Origin: Sporosarcina ureae
GTDB taxonomy: Bacteria > Bacillota > Bacilli > Bacillales_A > Planococcaceae
DNA: 64,000 nt
Direction: 5' to 3'
Assembly: GCF_002109325.1 (NCBI RefSeq)
Contig: NZ_CP015348.1
Location: 835,001 to 899,000, forward strand
Shown here: piece by piece, positions 18,762 to 27,147 of the stretch
Layout: the number at the start of each line of letters is the position of its first letter
Numbering within the stretch: the first letter of the stretch is position 1
Program-made: the position numbers and the translations under genes
Notes under the pieces: generated by a model
Told to the model about the DNA's origin: nothing
Databases searched by the model: none
Seen by the model: the letters and a program-made list of their open reading frames with translations, nothing else

Positions 18762-19244
18762 ATGGCTTTTCAGATACTTTTAAATTTCTTCATTGCAGTC
18801 GTTTGGATGTTCATGTCAAGTTCATTGACACCTTCTACGTTCATCATTGGATATATCATCGGACTGTTGATGATCATTATGACTCGCCGCTATTTCAGAG
18901 GGCGCTTGTACATTTGGCGAATCTGGTCTGCAGTGAAACTTACAGCGATTTTCCTAAAAGAGCTTATCTTGTCGAATATTTCCGTGTTATTACTAGTCAT
19001 AAAACCGGATCTTTCTACTATGCAACCTATGTTTTTTGCTTTGCCGACTGAACTAGAGAAAGATTGGGAAATCACCCTATTATCCAGTTTGATTACATTG
19101 ACACCCGGTACAGTCGTCGTGCATGTATCGGATGATCAGCGAACGTTATATATCCATGCGATCGACGTGGATGATGTGGATGAAGCAATCGACTCTATTA
19201 AGAACACATTCGAGAAAGCCATCATGGAGGTGAGCCGAGGATGA
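18762..19244 (+). CDS. mrpE: Mrp antiporter subunit E
   Basis: A 160-residue protein with two or three N-terminal membrane segments and a soluble C-terminal half containing LITLTPGTVVVHVSDDQRTLYIHAIDV, diagnostic for MrpE. It begins 6 nt after mrpD with an in-line ribosome site and overlaps mrpF by 4 nt. Confidence 0.95.
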   Translation: MAFQILLNFFIAVVWMFMSSSLTPSTFIIGYIIGLLMIIMTRRYFRGRLYIWRIWSAVKLTAIFLKELILSNISVLLLVIKPDLSTMQPMFFALPTELEKDWEITLLSSLITLTPGTVVVHVSDDQRTLYIHAIDVDDVDEAIDSIKNTFEKAIMEVSRG

Positions 19245-19522
19245 ACCTATTTTACTCAGTCTGTCTCGTGCTGGTCATCTTGTCTATGCTCGGATTATTA
19301 TATCGTGTATGGAAAGGCCCGTCTGTTCCGGATCGGCTAGTCGCGCTCGATGCAATTGGCGTCATGCTAATCTCGGCTATCGCGTTGCTATCCATCCTGT
19401 TTGATACACCTTTCTTCATCGATGCGATTCTATTGATTGCGATTATGTCGTTTATCGGTACGGTGTCCTTCTCGAAATTTATTGAGAGAGGAGAGATCAT
19501 CGATAGTGGATCTGATCGCTGA
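19241..19522 (+). CDS. mrpF: Mrp antiporter subunit F
   Basis: A 93-residue, three-helix subunit with GPSVPDRLVALDAIGVMLISAIALLSI, the conserved MrpF/PhaF segment. It overlaps mrpE by four bases (ATGA) and mrpG by 17. Confidence 0.95.
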   Translation: MNLFYSVCLVLVILSMLGLLYRVWKGPSVPDRLVALDAIGVMLISAIALLSILFDTPFFIDAILLIAIMSFIGTVSFSKFIERGEIIDSGSDR

Positions 19523-19889
19523 TATTATTATTGTGTTTCTTGTCACAGTGGGGATCATTTTCACGATCGTCACAGTCATCGGAATCTTACGGTTGCCGGA
19601 TGTCTACACTCGCGCACATGCCGCTTCAAAGAGTGCAACACTCGGAGTTATGAGTTTATTGCTTGGCGTTTTCCTCCACTTTTGGTGGAATGAAGGCCAC
19701 TTCAGTGTCGCACTGTTGCTCGGTATCGTCTTCTTGTTCATCACTTCTCCCATTGGCGGTCATTTGATGACACGTGCAGCTTATATGGCAGGAGTAGAAC
19801 CTACCAAATTAACGGTTGGCGATGACCTGAAAGAAGCTGCAATAAAGCACCGCAAGGAGTCAAATAAAAACACGCCGGATGACAAGTAG
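19506..19889 (+). CDS. mrpG: Mrp antiporter subunit G
   Basis: A 127-residue, three-helix subunit with GILRLPDVYTRAHAASKSATLGV and FLFITSPIGGHLMTRAAY. GTG 19506 is chosen because it follows GAGGAGAG and gives the usual length; the upstream open frame lies inside mrpF. The last codons are part of the operon terminator stem. Confidence 0.93.
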   Translation: MDLIADIIIVFLVTVGIIFTIVTVIGILRLPDVYTRAHAASKSATLGVMSLLLGVFLHFWWNEGHFSVALLLGIVFLFITSPIGGHLMTRAAYMAGVEPTKLTVGDDLKEAAIKHRKESNKNTPDDK

Positions 19890-19909
19890 TCATCTCGGCG
19901 TGTTTTTTT
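19868..19909 (+). terminator. Terminator of the mrp operon
   Basis: AAACACGCCGGATGAC pairs with GTCATCTCGGCGTGTTT around AAGTA, followed by a run of Ts. The left arm lies inside mrpG, and the T-run reaches the stop codon of the convergent glycine-rich gene. Confidence 0.92.
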
Positions 19910-20149
19910 AAAAGTATGGATAATAAGGGTAATACGGTTGTGGATAGTATGGATAGCTGTTGTAGTAAGGTGGATAATACCCCCACCATAGCCACCGAAA
20001 CCGTAACCTGGAGAAATAGCATTACCTAAAAATCCGCCAACTAAACCACCTAGGAATGGACCACCGAAACCACCAAATCCTCCGTAACCACCGCCATAAT
20101 GACCGCGACCGCCACCATATCCACCTCTGTAATTATTATGTCTTGTCAT
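19908..20149 (-). pseudogene. Gly/Tyr/Pro-rich small protein with a frameshift at a G5 tract
   Basis: From ATG 20149 the frame reads MTRHNNYRGGYGGG, a Gly/Tyr-rich head, a short hydrophobic GPFLGGLVGGFLG, then GFGGYGGG. At five consecutive G residues (minus strand; C at 19980-19984 on +) the low-complexity pattern stops. One base over, the frame continues as a Tyr/Pro-rich tail (PPYYNSYPYYPQPYYPYYPYF) to a stop at 19908-19910. With six Gs the product would be an intact 80-residue Gly-rich/Tyr-Pro-rich protein. This may be a sequencing error, a real mutation or slipped-strand variation. The composition recalls small surface or spore-coat proteins; no function is assigned. An AAGGGGGAAC ribosome site precedes the ATG. 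Confidence 0.7.
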
Positions 20150-20219
20150 CCAAGTTCCCCCTTTCCCTCTATCCTATGACCAACTAGAAAGAAGGAATGG
20201 GTAAAGCGCCTAGAGTGAA

Positions 20220-21734
20220 TTATTCTTGTGATTCTGTTTCAGCAGCCAAGCGCTCTACAAATGTCGCTAATGTACGGACCATAACGCCAGTCGCGCCTTT
20301 AGGGCCAAGCACATGTGGGCTTGCGGCGTCAGATGTGCCTGCGATATCTAAATGAATCCAAGGCGTATCCCCTACAAATTCTCCTACGAAGCCACCTCCG
20401 AATATCATATGGCCATCGCGTCCAGGTGAGTTGTTCAAATCAGCAACATCACTTTTACGAATTCGCTTGCGATCATTTTCAGTTAACGGCATTTGCCAAA
20501 TAAATTCTCCTGTTTCATCCGCTGCTTCCTGGAACTGCTTATAGAATTCCTCGTTATTCGTCAGCGCACCCGTTTTATCGTTACCGAGCGCTACAATGAC
20601 ACCACCTGTTAACGTGGCTACATCTATCAGATACTCAGCTCCCGCTTGCTTCGCATACGTCACCGCGTCAGCCAGTACTAAACGACCTTCTGCATCTGTA
20701 TTGAGCACTTCAATCGTCTTGCCGCTTAGTGAAGTGATGACGTCGTCCGGTTTAAATGCTTCGCCGGAGATCATGTTGTCTGATGAAGCTATAACGGCAA
20801 TTACGTTCTTTCTTGGCCGTGACTCTCCTATGATGGCCATAGCGCCCAGAACAGCCGCTGCACCACCCATGTCACCTTTCATGCCTACCATGCCGTCTTT
20901 AGGCTTCAGCGAGTAGCCACCGGTGTCATACGTGATTCCTTTACCTACTAATCCAATTACATCTTCCCACTGTTCAGTCGCTTGGTACTTCAGCACAATT
21001 AGCTTCGGTTCTTCTACTGAACCTTGATTGACCGCAAGAATTGCACCCATACCAAGCTCTTCCATTTCCGCTTTACCAAGAATGTCGATTTCTAAGTCAT
21101 AGCTTTCGGCTAATTCCCGTGCATACTCCGCCATCTTAGTCGCCGTCAATAGATTTGGTGGCACATTGACGAGAGTACGCGCCTCGTTCACTGCATGCGC
21201 AGAGATCATTCCTACTTCCCCTGCCGCTATGATGCTTTGTTCATCAGCATTCGTAATGAACGTTACTGTAGTAAGTGGTACATCTACTTCGTTAGAAGAG
21301 GTTTGGAATCCTTCATACGCATACGAGCCCATACCGATACCCTCAGAGGCTAGGAACGCTACATCCTCACAATGGATCTCTTCATTGCAGAAGGGCGCTG
21401 TCCAGACCCCTACGGTACGCACACGATCCTTATGTAGCTGTTTACCTACAGTAGCGAATAGTTCGCGTACTTTCTGTTCTGTCAGTTGTTTCTGATTGCC
21501 AACGCCTACAAAATATACACGGTCGTAAGTTTGCTTAGATAAGGCGGGCATTTTTGTGATAGTTTTAAATTTCTGTTGAATATCATTCGATTTAATCCAG
21601 TCTGTCAATGAAGGATGGAATGATTCGACGAACTGATCAAACCCTTCTACGTTCTCTGGATGGTCAGGTACTCCTACAACTAGCACCTCCACTTCCTTCT
21701 GATTCATTGCGGATGCTGTTTCTACGTTTATCAT
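20220..21734 (-). CDS. pepA: Leucyl aminopeptidase, M17 family (YuiE)
   Basis: A 504-residue cytosolic metallo-aminopeptidase. The catalytic C-terminal domain has GKGITYDTGGYSLKP, the metal-binding NTDAEGRLVLADAVTYA and IDVATLTGGVIVALG. The N-terminal about 160 residues form the variable M17 domain. The family binds two metal ions and removes N-terminal Leu and similar residues. B. subtilis carries yuiE in this neighbourhood beside yuiD and yuiB. AGGGGAGGAA precedes ATG 21734. Confidence 0.93.
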   Translation of the reverse strand: MINVETASAMNQKEVEVLVVGVPDHPENVEGFDQFVESFHPSLTDWIKSNDIQQKFKTITKMPALSKQTYDRVYFVGVGNQKQLTEQKVRELFATVGKQLHKDRVRTVGVWTAPFCNEEIHCEDVAFLASEGIGMGSYAYEGFQTSSNEVDVPLTTVTFITNADEQSIIAAGEVGMISAHAVNEARTLVNVPPNLLTATKMAEYARELAESYDLEIDILGKAEMEELGMGAILAVNQGSVEEPKLIVLKYQATEQWEDVIGLVGKGITYDTGGYSLKPKDGMVGMKGDMGGAAAVLGAMAIIGESRPRKNVIAVIASSDNMISGEAFKPDDVITSLSGKTIEVLNTDAEGRLVLADAVTYAKQAGAEYLIDVATLTGGVIVALGNDKTGALTNNEEFYKQFQEAADETGEFIWQMPLTENDRKRIRKSDVADLNNSPGRDGHMIFGGGFVGEFVGDTPWIHLDIAGTSDAASPHVLGPKGATGVMVRTLATFVERLAAETESQE

Positions 21735-21847
21735 TTTTTATTCCTCCCCTTTTCTTTACGCTTACCCCATACTAGTATAGACTAGTCAGATTAGCACTTC
21801 CAACGACAAGGATTGTTGGGTTTTTACTACGATTCAATACAGATTAT

Positions 21848-21856
21848 GATATACTG
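21848..21856 (+). promoter_or_regulatory. Extended -10 element for yuiD
   Basis: TGATATACT fits an extended -10 (TGnTATAAT-like) 37 nt upstream of the yuiD start. No clear -35 is present, which is common for extended -10 promoters. Confidence 0.4.
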
Positions 21857-21892
21857 TTTGCAAAACTACTAACATAAAAGGAGTGGAATCTC

Positions 21893-22369
21893 TTGGCTAT
21901 TTTTGAAAACATACCGCTCCTCGCAGCGCTATTCGCCATTTTATTTGCACAATTCGTAAAAATACCCATTCATTTTTTATTAACACGTAAACTCGATTTC
22001 GGACTTATGACTTCCACAGGTGGCATGCCAAGCTCCCACTCAGCCGCAGTCACCGCACTAACAACTGCCATCGCATTTGAAGCAGGATTAGACTCACCCT
22101 TATTCGCTGTATCTGCCATCTTCGCAGTCATCGTCATGTTTGACGCAACTGGCATTCGCTACCAAGCGGGACAACAAGCCGTTATCATTAACCAAATGCG
22201 TTCTGACTTCCAAATGTTCGTCGATGATCTAAAACACTGGCCTAAAAAAGACAACGACGCCAAAATCCAGGAACTCAAAACTCTACTAGGCCATAAACCA
22301 AACGAAGTATTCTTCGGAGCCCTAACCGGCATCCTCATCTCCATTCTTACGTATACGGTTATATTGTAA
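21893..22369 (+). CDS. yuiD: Divergent PAP2 family protein YuiD (DUF212)
   Basis: A 158-residue membrane protein with four hydrophobic segments. The DUF212 core GGMPSSHSAAVTALTTAI and DATGIRYQAGQQA is intact; it resembles the acid-phosphatase SxxH motif. The start is TTG with AAAGGAG upstream. The substrate is unknown. It is divergent from pepA and convergent with yuiB. Confidence 0.9.
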   Translation: MAIFENIPLLAALFAILFAQFVKIPIHFLLTRKLDFGLMTSTGGMPSSHSAAVTALTTAIAFEAGLDSPLFAVSAIFAVIVMFDATGIRYQAGQQAVIINQMRSDFQMFVDDLKHWPKKDNDAKIQELKTLLGHKPNEVFFGALTGILISILTYTVIL

Positions 22370-22389
22370 ACTCTAAAAGAAGCACAAAA

Positions 22390-22449
22390 AAACGGAACTG
22401 TCACAAGCTGTCGTAAATCACGACTTCTTGTCCAGTTCCGTTTCTTTTC
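22390..22449. terminator. Terminator between yuiD and yuiB
   Basis: AAACGGAACTG pairs with CAGTTCCGTTT, with inner ACAAG/CTTGT pairs around a loop of about 20 nt, then a T-rich stretch; A-run on the other side. Confidence 0.85.
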
Positions 22450-22467
22450 ATCCACATAATCAAAGCA

Positions 22468-22794
22468 TCAGAACATCTGATACCCCATCTTGCGTAAAAC
22501 CTTCATCACAAATCCTGCGATAATCGCTCCGACCATACCACTCGCCAAAATCACGATATCTACCACATGAAGCGACATTAAATTCGCCCCTAGCTCACTA
22601 AACGCATAGCCTGGCTTCGTAAAGTACTCATACATCGCCACATCATCAATAATAAAAATCACGATAATCGGATAAATAATAGCCATCAGCCAAGTCATAC
22701 GCAATAGCATGTTCAATAAAAAGCCGATACCGAAAAACATAACAATAAATATCAAGATCGATAGCATCACTTGAGCTATGGATATAGTTTGCAT
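22468..22794 (-). CDS. yuiB: Membrane protein YuiB
   Basis: A 108-residue protein with three membrane segments (about residues 8-30, 35-50 and 78-98). Length, position next to yuiD and composition match YuiB of B. subtilis, whose role is unknown. ATG 22794 is preferred over 22818 because GGAGG lies 9 nt upstream. Confidence 0.8.
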   Translation of the reverse strand: MQTISIAQVMLSILIFIVMFFGIGFLLNMLLRMTWLMAIIYPIIVIFIIDDVAMYEYFTKPGYAFSELGANLMSLHVVDIVILASGMVGAIIAGFVMKVLRKMGYQMF

Positions 22795-22975
22795 GCTTGC
22801 TAACCTCCAGTTCATCACCTCAACATTTTACAGGATGATGGGAAGTCTTTCAATAGAATGAGACAGTGTACACACAACGTTCTTCTAAGATGTCATGAAT
22901 TCTTAAAATCTGACAGACGATTTCCCCTACTTCGACTGCTTTCATAGTTGACTTGTTGCCTATTTTGTTGCATAC

Positions 22976-23002
22976 AAAAAGCACTCGCAAAAACGAGTGC
23001 TC
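22976..23002 (-). terminator. Terminator after yumB
   Basis: AGCACTCG and CGAGTGC form a tight stem around TTTTTG, followed by five Ts on the minus strand. Confidence 0.92.
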
Positions 23003-23010
23003 TTTTATAA

Positions 23011-24228
23011 TCATTTCAGAACGTTAAATTTACCTTTTTTAATCGTGAGTCCAAGACCACCGATCATGAATAACGCACGGTTATCGATCATTTTCTTCAT
23101 AAACGACGCTTTAGTACCTGTCACTTTTTTATCAAATACGACACCAATTGCATCGGAATCCCCTAATGAACAAACGCTACCTTTTAAATCAGGTACGAAT
23201 TCTTTAGTTGGGTTTCCTTTCATCAACGCGATGATGTTGTTCGCAATCATATCACCTTGTTGCATAGCGATTTGTGCTGTTGGAGGGAATGGGCGATTGA
23301 TCGCTTCGTTGATCATCAATGCACAGTCACCTACGACAAATACATCGTCGAATCCTGGCGCACGCATGTCTTTTTCAACTTTTACGCGAGCACGCATGTT
23401 TTCGATACCTGATTCTTCGATTAGACGGTTACCACGAACACCCGCAGCCCATACAACCGTTCCAGCTTTGATGAATTCAAATTCATCTTCGCCTTTTTTA
23501 ATCTTCACGCCTTCAGGAGTTGCTTCTACAACCGGTGTTCCGATTGAGAATTCTACACCTTTCGCGCCTAATTGACGTACTGCATATTCTACAAGTTCCG
23601 GATCGAAACCAGGTAGTACCATTGGCGCCGCTTCTACACATAGAATGCGAACCTTTTTAGCCGGCACATCATATTCTTTACATAGTTCAGGTACACGGTT
23701 TCCTAGTTCCCCAAGGTACTCGATTCCTGTGAATCCTGCTCCACCTACGATAATAGTTAAACGGCTATCATCTTTTACTTCTTCAGTAGACCATGTAGCG
23801 AATTGATATTCCATGTGATCACGGATTTGACGTGCTGCATTCACATTTGCGATAGACAATGCGTACTTGTCCAAACCTGGAATACCGAAAGTTTCACCTT
23901 CGAAACCAAGTCCGATCACAAGGTAATCATATGTGTGTGATCCAAGATTTGTCTTTACACTTTTCGTAGTTACATCGATGCCAGTTACTTCAGCTTCGAT
24001 GAATTTAACTTTATTGCTATTAATTACACTTGAGATATCGTAGCGAACTTGTTCTGGAGTTAATGTTCCAGCTGCCGCTTCATGCAACCATGTAGATTCA
24101 TAGTGATAATCATTTTTGTTGATTAGAACGATGTCTGCCTCGTCTGTGCCTAATGACTTCTGTAAATTGACAACGGTCATCAAGCCACCGTAACCTGCAC
24201 CCAATACTAAGATTGTTGGTCTTTTCAC
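23011..24228 (-). CDS. yumB: Type II NADH dehydrogenase-like flavoprotein YumB
   Basis: A 405-residue NDH-2 family oxidoreductase. The FAD-binding [14 protein letters not shown] is at the N-terminus, the NADH-binding [14 protein letters not shown] is mid-protein, and the FAD-contacting [11 protein letters not shown] is near residue 300. NDH-2 enzymes are peripheral membrane proteins passing electrons from NADH to menaquinone. The C-terminus ([19 protein letters not shown]) is amphipathic, as expected for membrane association. The start is GTG 24228 with AAAGGTGG upstream. Whether it is the main Ndh or an accessory paralogue like YumB cannot be told from sequence. Confidence 0.88.
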   Translation of the reverse strand: MKRPTILVLGAGYGGLMTVVNLQKSLGTDEADIVLINKNDYHYESTWLHEAAAGTLTPEQVRYDISSVINSNKVKFIEAEVTGIDVTTKSVKTNLGSHTYDYLVIGLGFEGETFGIPGLDKYALSIANVNAARQIRDHMEYQFATWSTEEVKDDSRLTIIVGGAGFTGIEYLGELGNRVPELCKEYDVPAKKVRILCVEAAPMVLPGFDPELVEYAVRQLGAKGVEFSIGTPVVEATPEGVKIKKGEDEFEFIKAGTVVWAAGVRGNRLIEESGIENMRARVKVEKDMRAPGFDDVFVVGDCALMINEAINRPFPPTAQIAMQQGDMIANNIIALMKGNPTKEFVPDLKGSVCSLGDSDAIGVVFDKKVTGTKASFMKKMIDNRALFMIGGLGLTIKKGKFNVLK

Positions 24229-24409
24229 GTAAATCGAACCACCTTTTAGTTTATTAAACGCCGAGTACGTGTAAAATCAATCTAACTTGGTTTTGCAGTG
24301 CCGGCATTTAGTTTGATATTAATTTAATCTTACTTTCATTACTTATAGTAGACCTTTTGAGCGAGTATTTCAACACAATTGATATTATGCAAATAATCAA
24401 ATTTAATTA

Positions 24410-24435
24410 GTAGAATTCTCCATGGATAATTCTAC
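24410..24435. repeat. 26-bp near-perfect palindrome upstream of yumB
   Basis: GTAGAATT (24410-24417) and AATTCTAC (24428-24435) flank TCCATGGA, itself a palindrome; only one base pair is mismatched. No T-run follows on either strand. It lies about 180 nt upstream of the yumB start and could be an operator. The rest of 24229-24575 shows no gene. Confidence 0.5.
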
Positions 24436-24575
24436 CGGATTTCTCTCGATTTGTCTGGCTTATTTCACTTGCAACCGCTAAATCGCAGGCTTTCTTAGGT
24501 CTGGATAAATGAAGTACCGCAACTATAATCTGTAATTATATGAAGTTAATAATCGTAAAAACGTTATCCAAAATA

Positions 24576-24725
24576 TTACTTTTCTTTTTGATTTTGCTTT
24601 TTCTCCAAATAATCCAAACGTATTTTTTCAAGTTGTTGTTTTTTATCAAATTGGGCTGGTTTATTTTTTTCATGATACTTCGCTACTGCCATCTTACCTT
24701 TGGAATCCAAATGATATTTCCCCAT
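24576..24725 (-). CDS. Lys-rich 49-residue small protein
   Basis: An open frame of 50 codons, starting MGKYHLDSKGKMAVAKYHEKN and ending KKQNQKEK. AGGTG sits 7-8 nt upstream of ATG 24725. It is very basic (about 15 Lys), with His, Tyr and Gln, and has no membrane segment or Cys. Codons read as a normal gene, and a TTGAAT-17-TATAAA pattern lies just upstream. The opposite-strand frame at 24540-24782 is Phe/Leu/Ile-rich, as expected for the antisense of a Lys-rich gene. No known family is recognised; a nucleic-acid or ribosome-binding role would suit the charge but is only a guess. Confidence 0.65.
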   Translation of the reverse strand: MGKYHLDSKGKMAVAKYHEKNKPAQFDKKQQLEKIRLDYLEKKQNQKEK

Positions 24726-24983
24726 CGTATTCACCTACTTTTATATTATTTAAAGAGAATGTATTCAATACTTTTATATTAAAACTTTTACTACTCTACA
24801 CTTGTACTATATTAGTGTATCGCTTTATTCGACATATAGCAGTAAAAACTTAATGAGTTCATGGATGAATGTATGCAAGAAATGATTTTCTATAATGCAG
24901 GCGACTTATTAAGCCGAGCCTTTATATTATTTTGATACGGTAGTCATTTAACTGCGGGACAACTTTGTCAGTTTCTAACTATA

Positions 24984-25037
24984 TAAAAAAGCCTCTTTGA
25001 CTTGTTCTGTTGTAGCAACAGACAAATCAAAGAGGTT
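24984..25037 (-). terminator. Terminator after the ErpA-like gene
   Basis: On the minus strand CCTCTTTGA pairs with TCAAAGAGG, with further inner pairs (TTGT/ACAA, GTTG/CAAC-like), then CTTTTTT. The remaining 24726-24983 shows no gene. Confidence 0.88.
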
Positions 25038-25083
25038 TACTTTCTCACTTTTTTAGGATGATGCGAGTATTGCATTCCAACTG

Positions 25084-25449
25084 TTAATCGCATTCTGCAG
25101 GCGCACCAGCTTTTTTAGCTGTTCTGAATGAAGTACCGCAACCACAGTTCGCAATCGCATTTGGATTGTCAATCGTGAAGCCGCCACCCATTAACGATTC
25201 TTTATAATCCACTTTCGTACCTACGAGAATAGCTGCATCCTCTTCTTTCACCACTACAGGAATTCCGTGTGCAGTATAAGAAATATCATCCGCTTCTTTT
25301 TCTTGTGCAAAGCCTAGACCATATGTTAACCCGCTGCAACCTCCGCCATTAACGGAAACGCGCAAGAAAGAACCTTCTTCTTCATTATGTTCCATCATCT
25401 TTTTCACGTGAAATGCTGCTGCTTCTGTAATTTCTACTGTATTTGTCAT
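25084..25449 (-). CDS. erpA: A-type Fe-S carrier (HesB/IscA/ErpA family, YutM)
   Basis: A 121-residue protein with the three conserved cysteines of A-type carriers: NGGGCSGLTYGLGF, then NCGCGTSFRTA near the C-terminus. It receives Fe-S clusters from Suf and passes them to targets such as LipA, both encoded in this window. ATG 25449 is used; an in-frame GTG at 25458 is a weaker alternative. B. subtilis yutM is the counterpart. Confidence 0.9.
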   Translation of the reverse strand: MTNTVEITEAAAFHVKKMMEHNEEEGSFLRVSVNGGGCSGLTYGLGFAQEKEADDISYTAHGIPVVVKEEDAAILVGTKVDYKESLMGGGFTIDNPNAIANCGCGTSFRTAKKAGAPAECD

Positions 25450-25578
25450 ATCTACCACTCACTTTCCACGTTTTCTTTTTATCATATCAATCTTTTTCAT
25501 CACAATGCAAACAAATAGTCCCCCTACTAGGTCTATTTTAATGTATAATAAGACTCAGGACAGAAAGGAATGATATTA

Positions 25579-26274
25579 GTGGAAATCAGCCCATTTTACG
25601 AGAAGAAAATGCAGTGTTTACTTTGTAAAGAGCATTTTCCTACTACTAAAATCCGTTCACGCCAAGTAAGAGTAATCGACCATGACAGCGATTTTAGACC
25701 TATTTATATAGATAAGGCAATTAACCCTATTTTTTATAACGTTGCCGTTTGCCCACATTGCGGTTTTGCCTTCACTGATGATTTCGCTCTGTATTTTGCA
25801 CCTGGCACAAAAGAAATGATCGCTAAAAATATAACAGCTAAATGGCATAGCCGGTCATTTGGAGGCGAACGTACAAAAAAGCAAGCAGTGGAAGCCTATA
25901 AATTAGCCTACCTAAGTGCCAACTTCAAAAAGGAAAAGCATTTAACTATGGCAGGCATGATGTTACGTATAGCTTGGATCTATCGGGAAGATGAAAATCT
26001 CCCTAAAGAAATGCGGTATCTAAAGATTTCCCGTGACCTATATATACAGGCATTCTCTGAAGGTGATTATATAGGAACACAAATGTCTGAGACCCGCGTA
26101 CAATATCTAATTGCCGAACTATCTTGGCGTATCCATGATCGTGCAGAAGCCATTCGAAACTTTTCTCGTGTCATCGAAACACAAAAAAGATCGACTGAAC
26201 CTAAAGTCATCCAGATGGCCAAAGATCGTTGGCAAGAAATTCGGGATGAAGAAGCCGTTCATAAAACAAGCTGA
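25579..26274 (+). CDS. DUF2225 protein with a zinc-ribbon-like N-terminus
   Basis: A 231-residue soluble protein. Two CxxC pairs, MQCLLCKEHF and VAVCPHCGFAF, about 50 residues apart, suggest a bound metal. The C-terminal half is helical and TPR-like (AYKLAYLSANF, MLRIAWIYREDEN, AELSWRIHDRAEAIRNFSRVI). This is the DUF2225 layout; its function is not established. GTG 25579 is preferred (AAAGGA 9 nt upstream) over ATG 25570, which overlaps the ribosome site. Confidence 0.85.
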   Translation: MEISPFYEKKMQCLLCKEHFPTTKIRSRQVRVIDHDSDFRPIYIDKAINPIFYNVAVCPHCGFAFTDDFALYFAPGTKEMIAKNITAKWHSRSFGGERTKKQAVEAYKLAYLSANFKKEKHLTMAGMMLRIAWIYREDENLPKEMRYLKISRDLYIQAFSEGDYIGTQMSETRVQYLIAELSWRIHDRAEAIRNFSRVIETQKRSTEPKVIQMAKDRWQEIRDEEAVHKTS

Positions 26275-26280
26275 ATAATG

Positions 26281-26322
26281 AAAGCCGTGCAAAGAAGATA
26301 AAACTTCATTTACACGGCTTTT
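26281..26322. terminator. Terminator between the DUF2225 gene and yutI
   Basis: AAAGCCGTG pairs with CACGGCTTT around a loop with an inner GAAG/CTTC stem; a T-rich tail follows on the + strand. Confidence 0.85.
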
Positions 26323-26334
26323 CTCTTGGTGAAA

Positions 26335-26574
26335 TTAAAAGACCTGTTCTACTTCTACTACTCCTGGTACTTCTTCAAGTAATGCGCGCTCAATACCAGC
26401 TTTTAATGTAATTGTTGAACTCGGGCATGTTCCGCAAGCTCCTAAAAGGCGCAGCTTCACAATTCCTTCGTCAATATCCACTAATTCGCAGTCCCCACCG
26501 TCTCGCAAGAGGAATGGACGTAATTTATTTAGCACTTCTGTTACGGGCTCATATAATTTAGTATCTGTTGTCAT
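26335..26574 (-). CDS. yutI: NifU C-terminal domain Fe-S protein YutI
   Basis: A 79-residue NfU-type protein. The cluster-binding CxxC is in [20 protein letters not shown], and [17 protein letters not shown] is the usual N-terminal half. It acts as a scaffold or carrier of 4Fe-4S clusters. ATG 26574 is chosen; GTG 26583 is too close to AGGAGA. It is divergent from yuzD. Confidence 0.92.
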   Translation of the reverse strand: MTTDTKLYEPVTEVLNKLRPFLLRDGGDCELVDIDEGIVKLRLLGACGTCPSSTITLKAGIERALLEEVPGVVEVEQVF

Positions 26575-26657
26575 TGTAATCACACTCTCCTTTCCTTATA
26601 CTTATTATAAACTGCCAAGCAGAAAAAATCCAATAATGAATCGGAGGATTGACTAAT

Positions 26658-26984
26658 ATGTCACAATCACCTGCAACAATTGAAGTTTATGGAGCGGAAA
26701 TCATCTGCGCGAGTTGTGTAAATGCACCTTCTTCAAAAGATACGTATGAATGGCTTGAGGCGGCAATTTCAAGAAAGTACCCTGACCAGCCTTTTACTAT
26801 TACGTATATCGATATTGATCAAGAATTAGCAGAATCTCGCCAGCAAGAAATTGCAGAAAAAATCCGGGATGATGAGTACTTTTATCCACTTGTACTGATT
26901 AATGACGAAATGATTGGCGAAGGTCATATCCAGCTGAAGCCTGTTTTTAATGCATTGGAATCACATGGTTACCACGCAGGATAA
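26658..26984 (+). CDS. yuzD: YuzD-like DUF1462 protein
   Basis: A 108-residue thioredoxin-like-fold protein of DUF1462. It has VYGAEIICASCVNAPSSKDTYEWLEAA with a CASC motif, then YIDIDQ and FYPLVLINDEMIGEGHIQLKPV. The CxxC and the position beside yutI suggest a link to Fe-S or thiol chemistry, but no function is shown. GGAGG lies 10 nt before ATG 26658. Confidence 0.9.
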   Translation: MSQSPATIEVYGAEIICASCVNAPSSKDTYEWLEAAISRKYPDQPFTITYIDIDQELAESRQQEIAEKIRDDEYFYPLVLINDEMIGEGHIQLKPVFNALESHGYHAG

Positions 26985-27033
26985 ATTGATAATTTGCTTG
27001 ATTAATTGAGAACACGAAATCTATATATTTGAA

Positions 27034-27070
27034 GAAGCGACACGTTCTTGGTGAACATGTCGCTTCTTTT
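27034..27070 (+). terminator. Terminator after yuzD
   Basis: GAAGCGACACGTTC pairs with GAACATGTCGCTTC around TTGGT, followed by TTTT. Confidence 0.9.
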
Positions 27071-27105
27071 GTATGTACTTACTAGCTCCGGAAAATAATG
27101 CATAA

Positions 27106-27135
27106 GAAGAAGCCACCTCTTTTGAAGTGACTTTT
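27106..27135 (-). terminator. Probable terminator after yutJ
   Basis: AAGTCACTTC and GAGGTGGCTT pair imperfectly (two G-T/mismatch positions) around AAAA, followed on the minus strand by CTTCTT. It is weaker than most in this window. Confidence 0.55.
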
Positions 27136-27147
27136 ACATACCCCATA

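Noticed and set aside
24540..24782. 80-codon + strand frame, Phe/Leu/Ile-rich, membrane-like
   Set aside because: It is the antisense of the Lys-rich small gene at 24576-24725, which explains its composition; no ribosome site precedes it.
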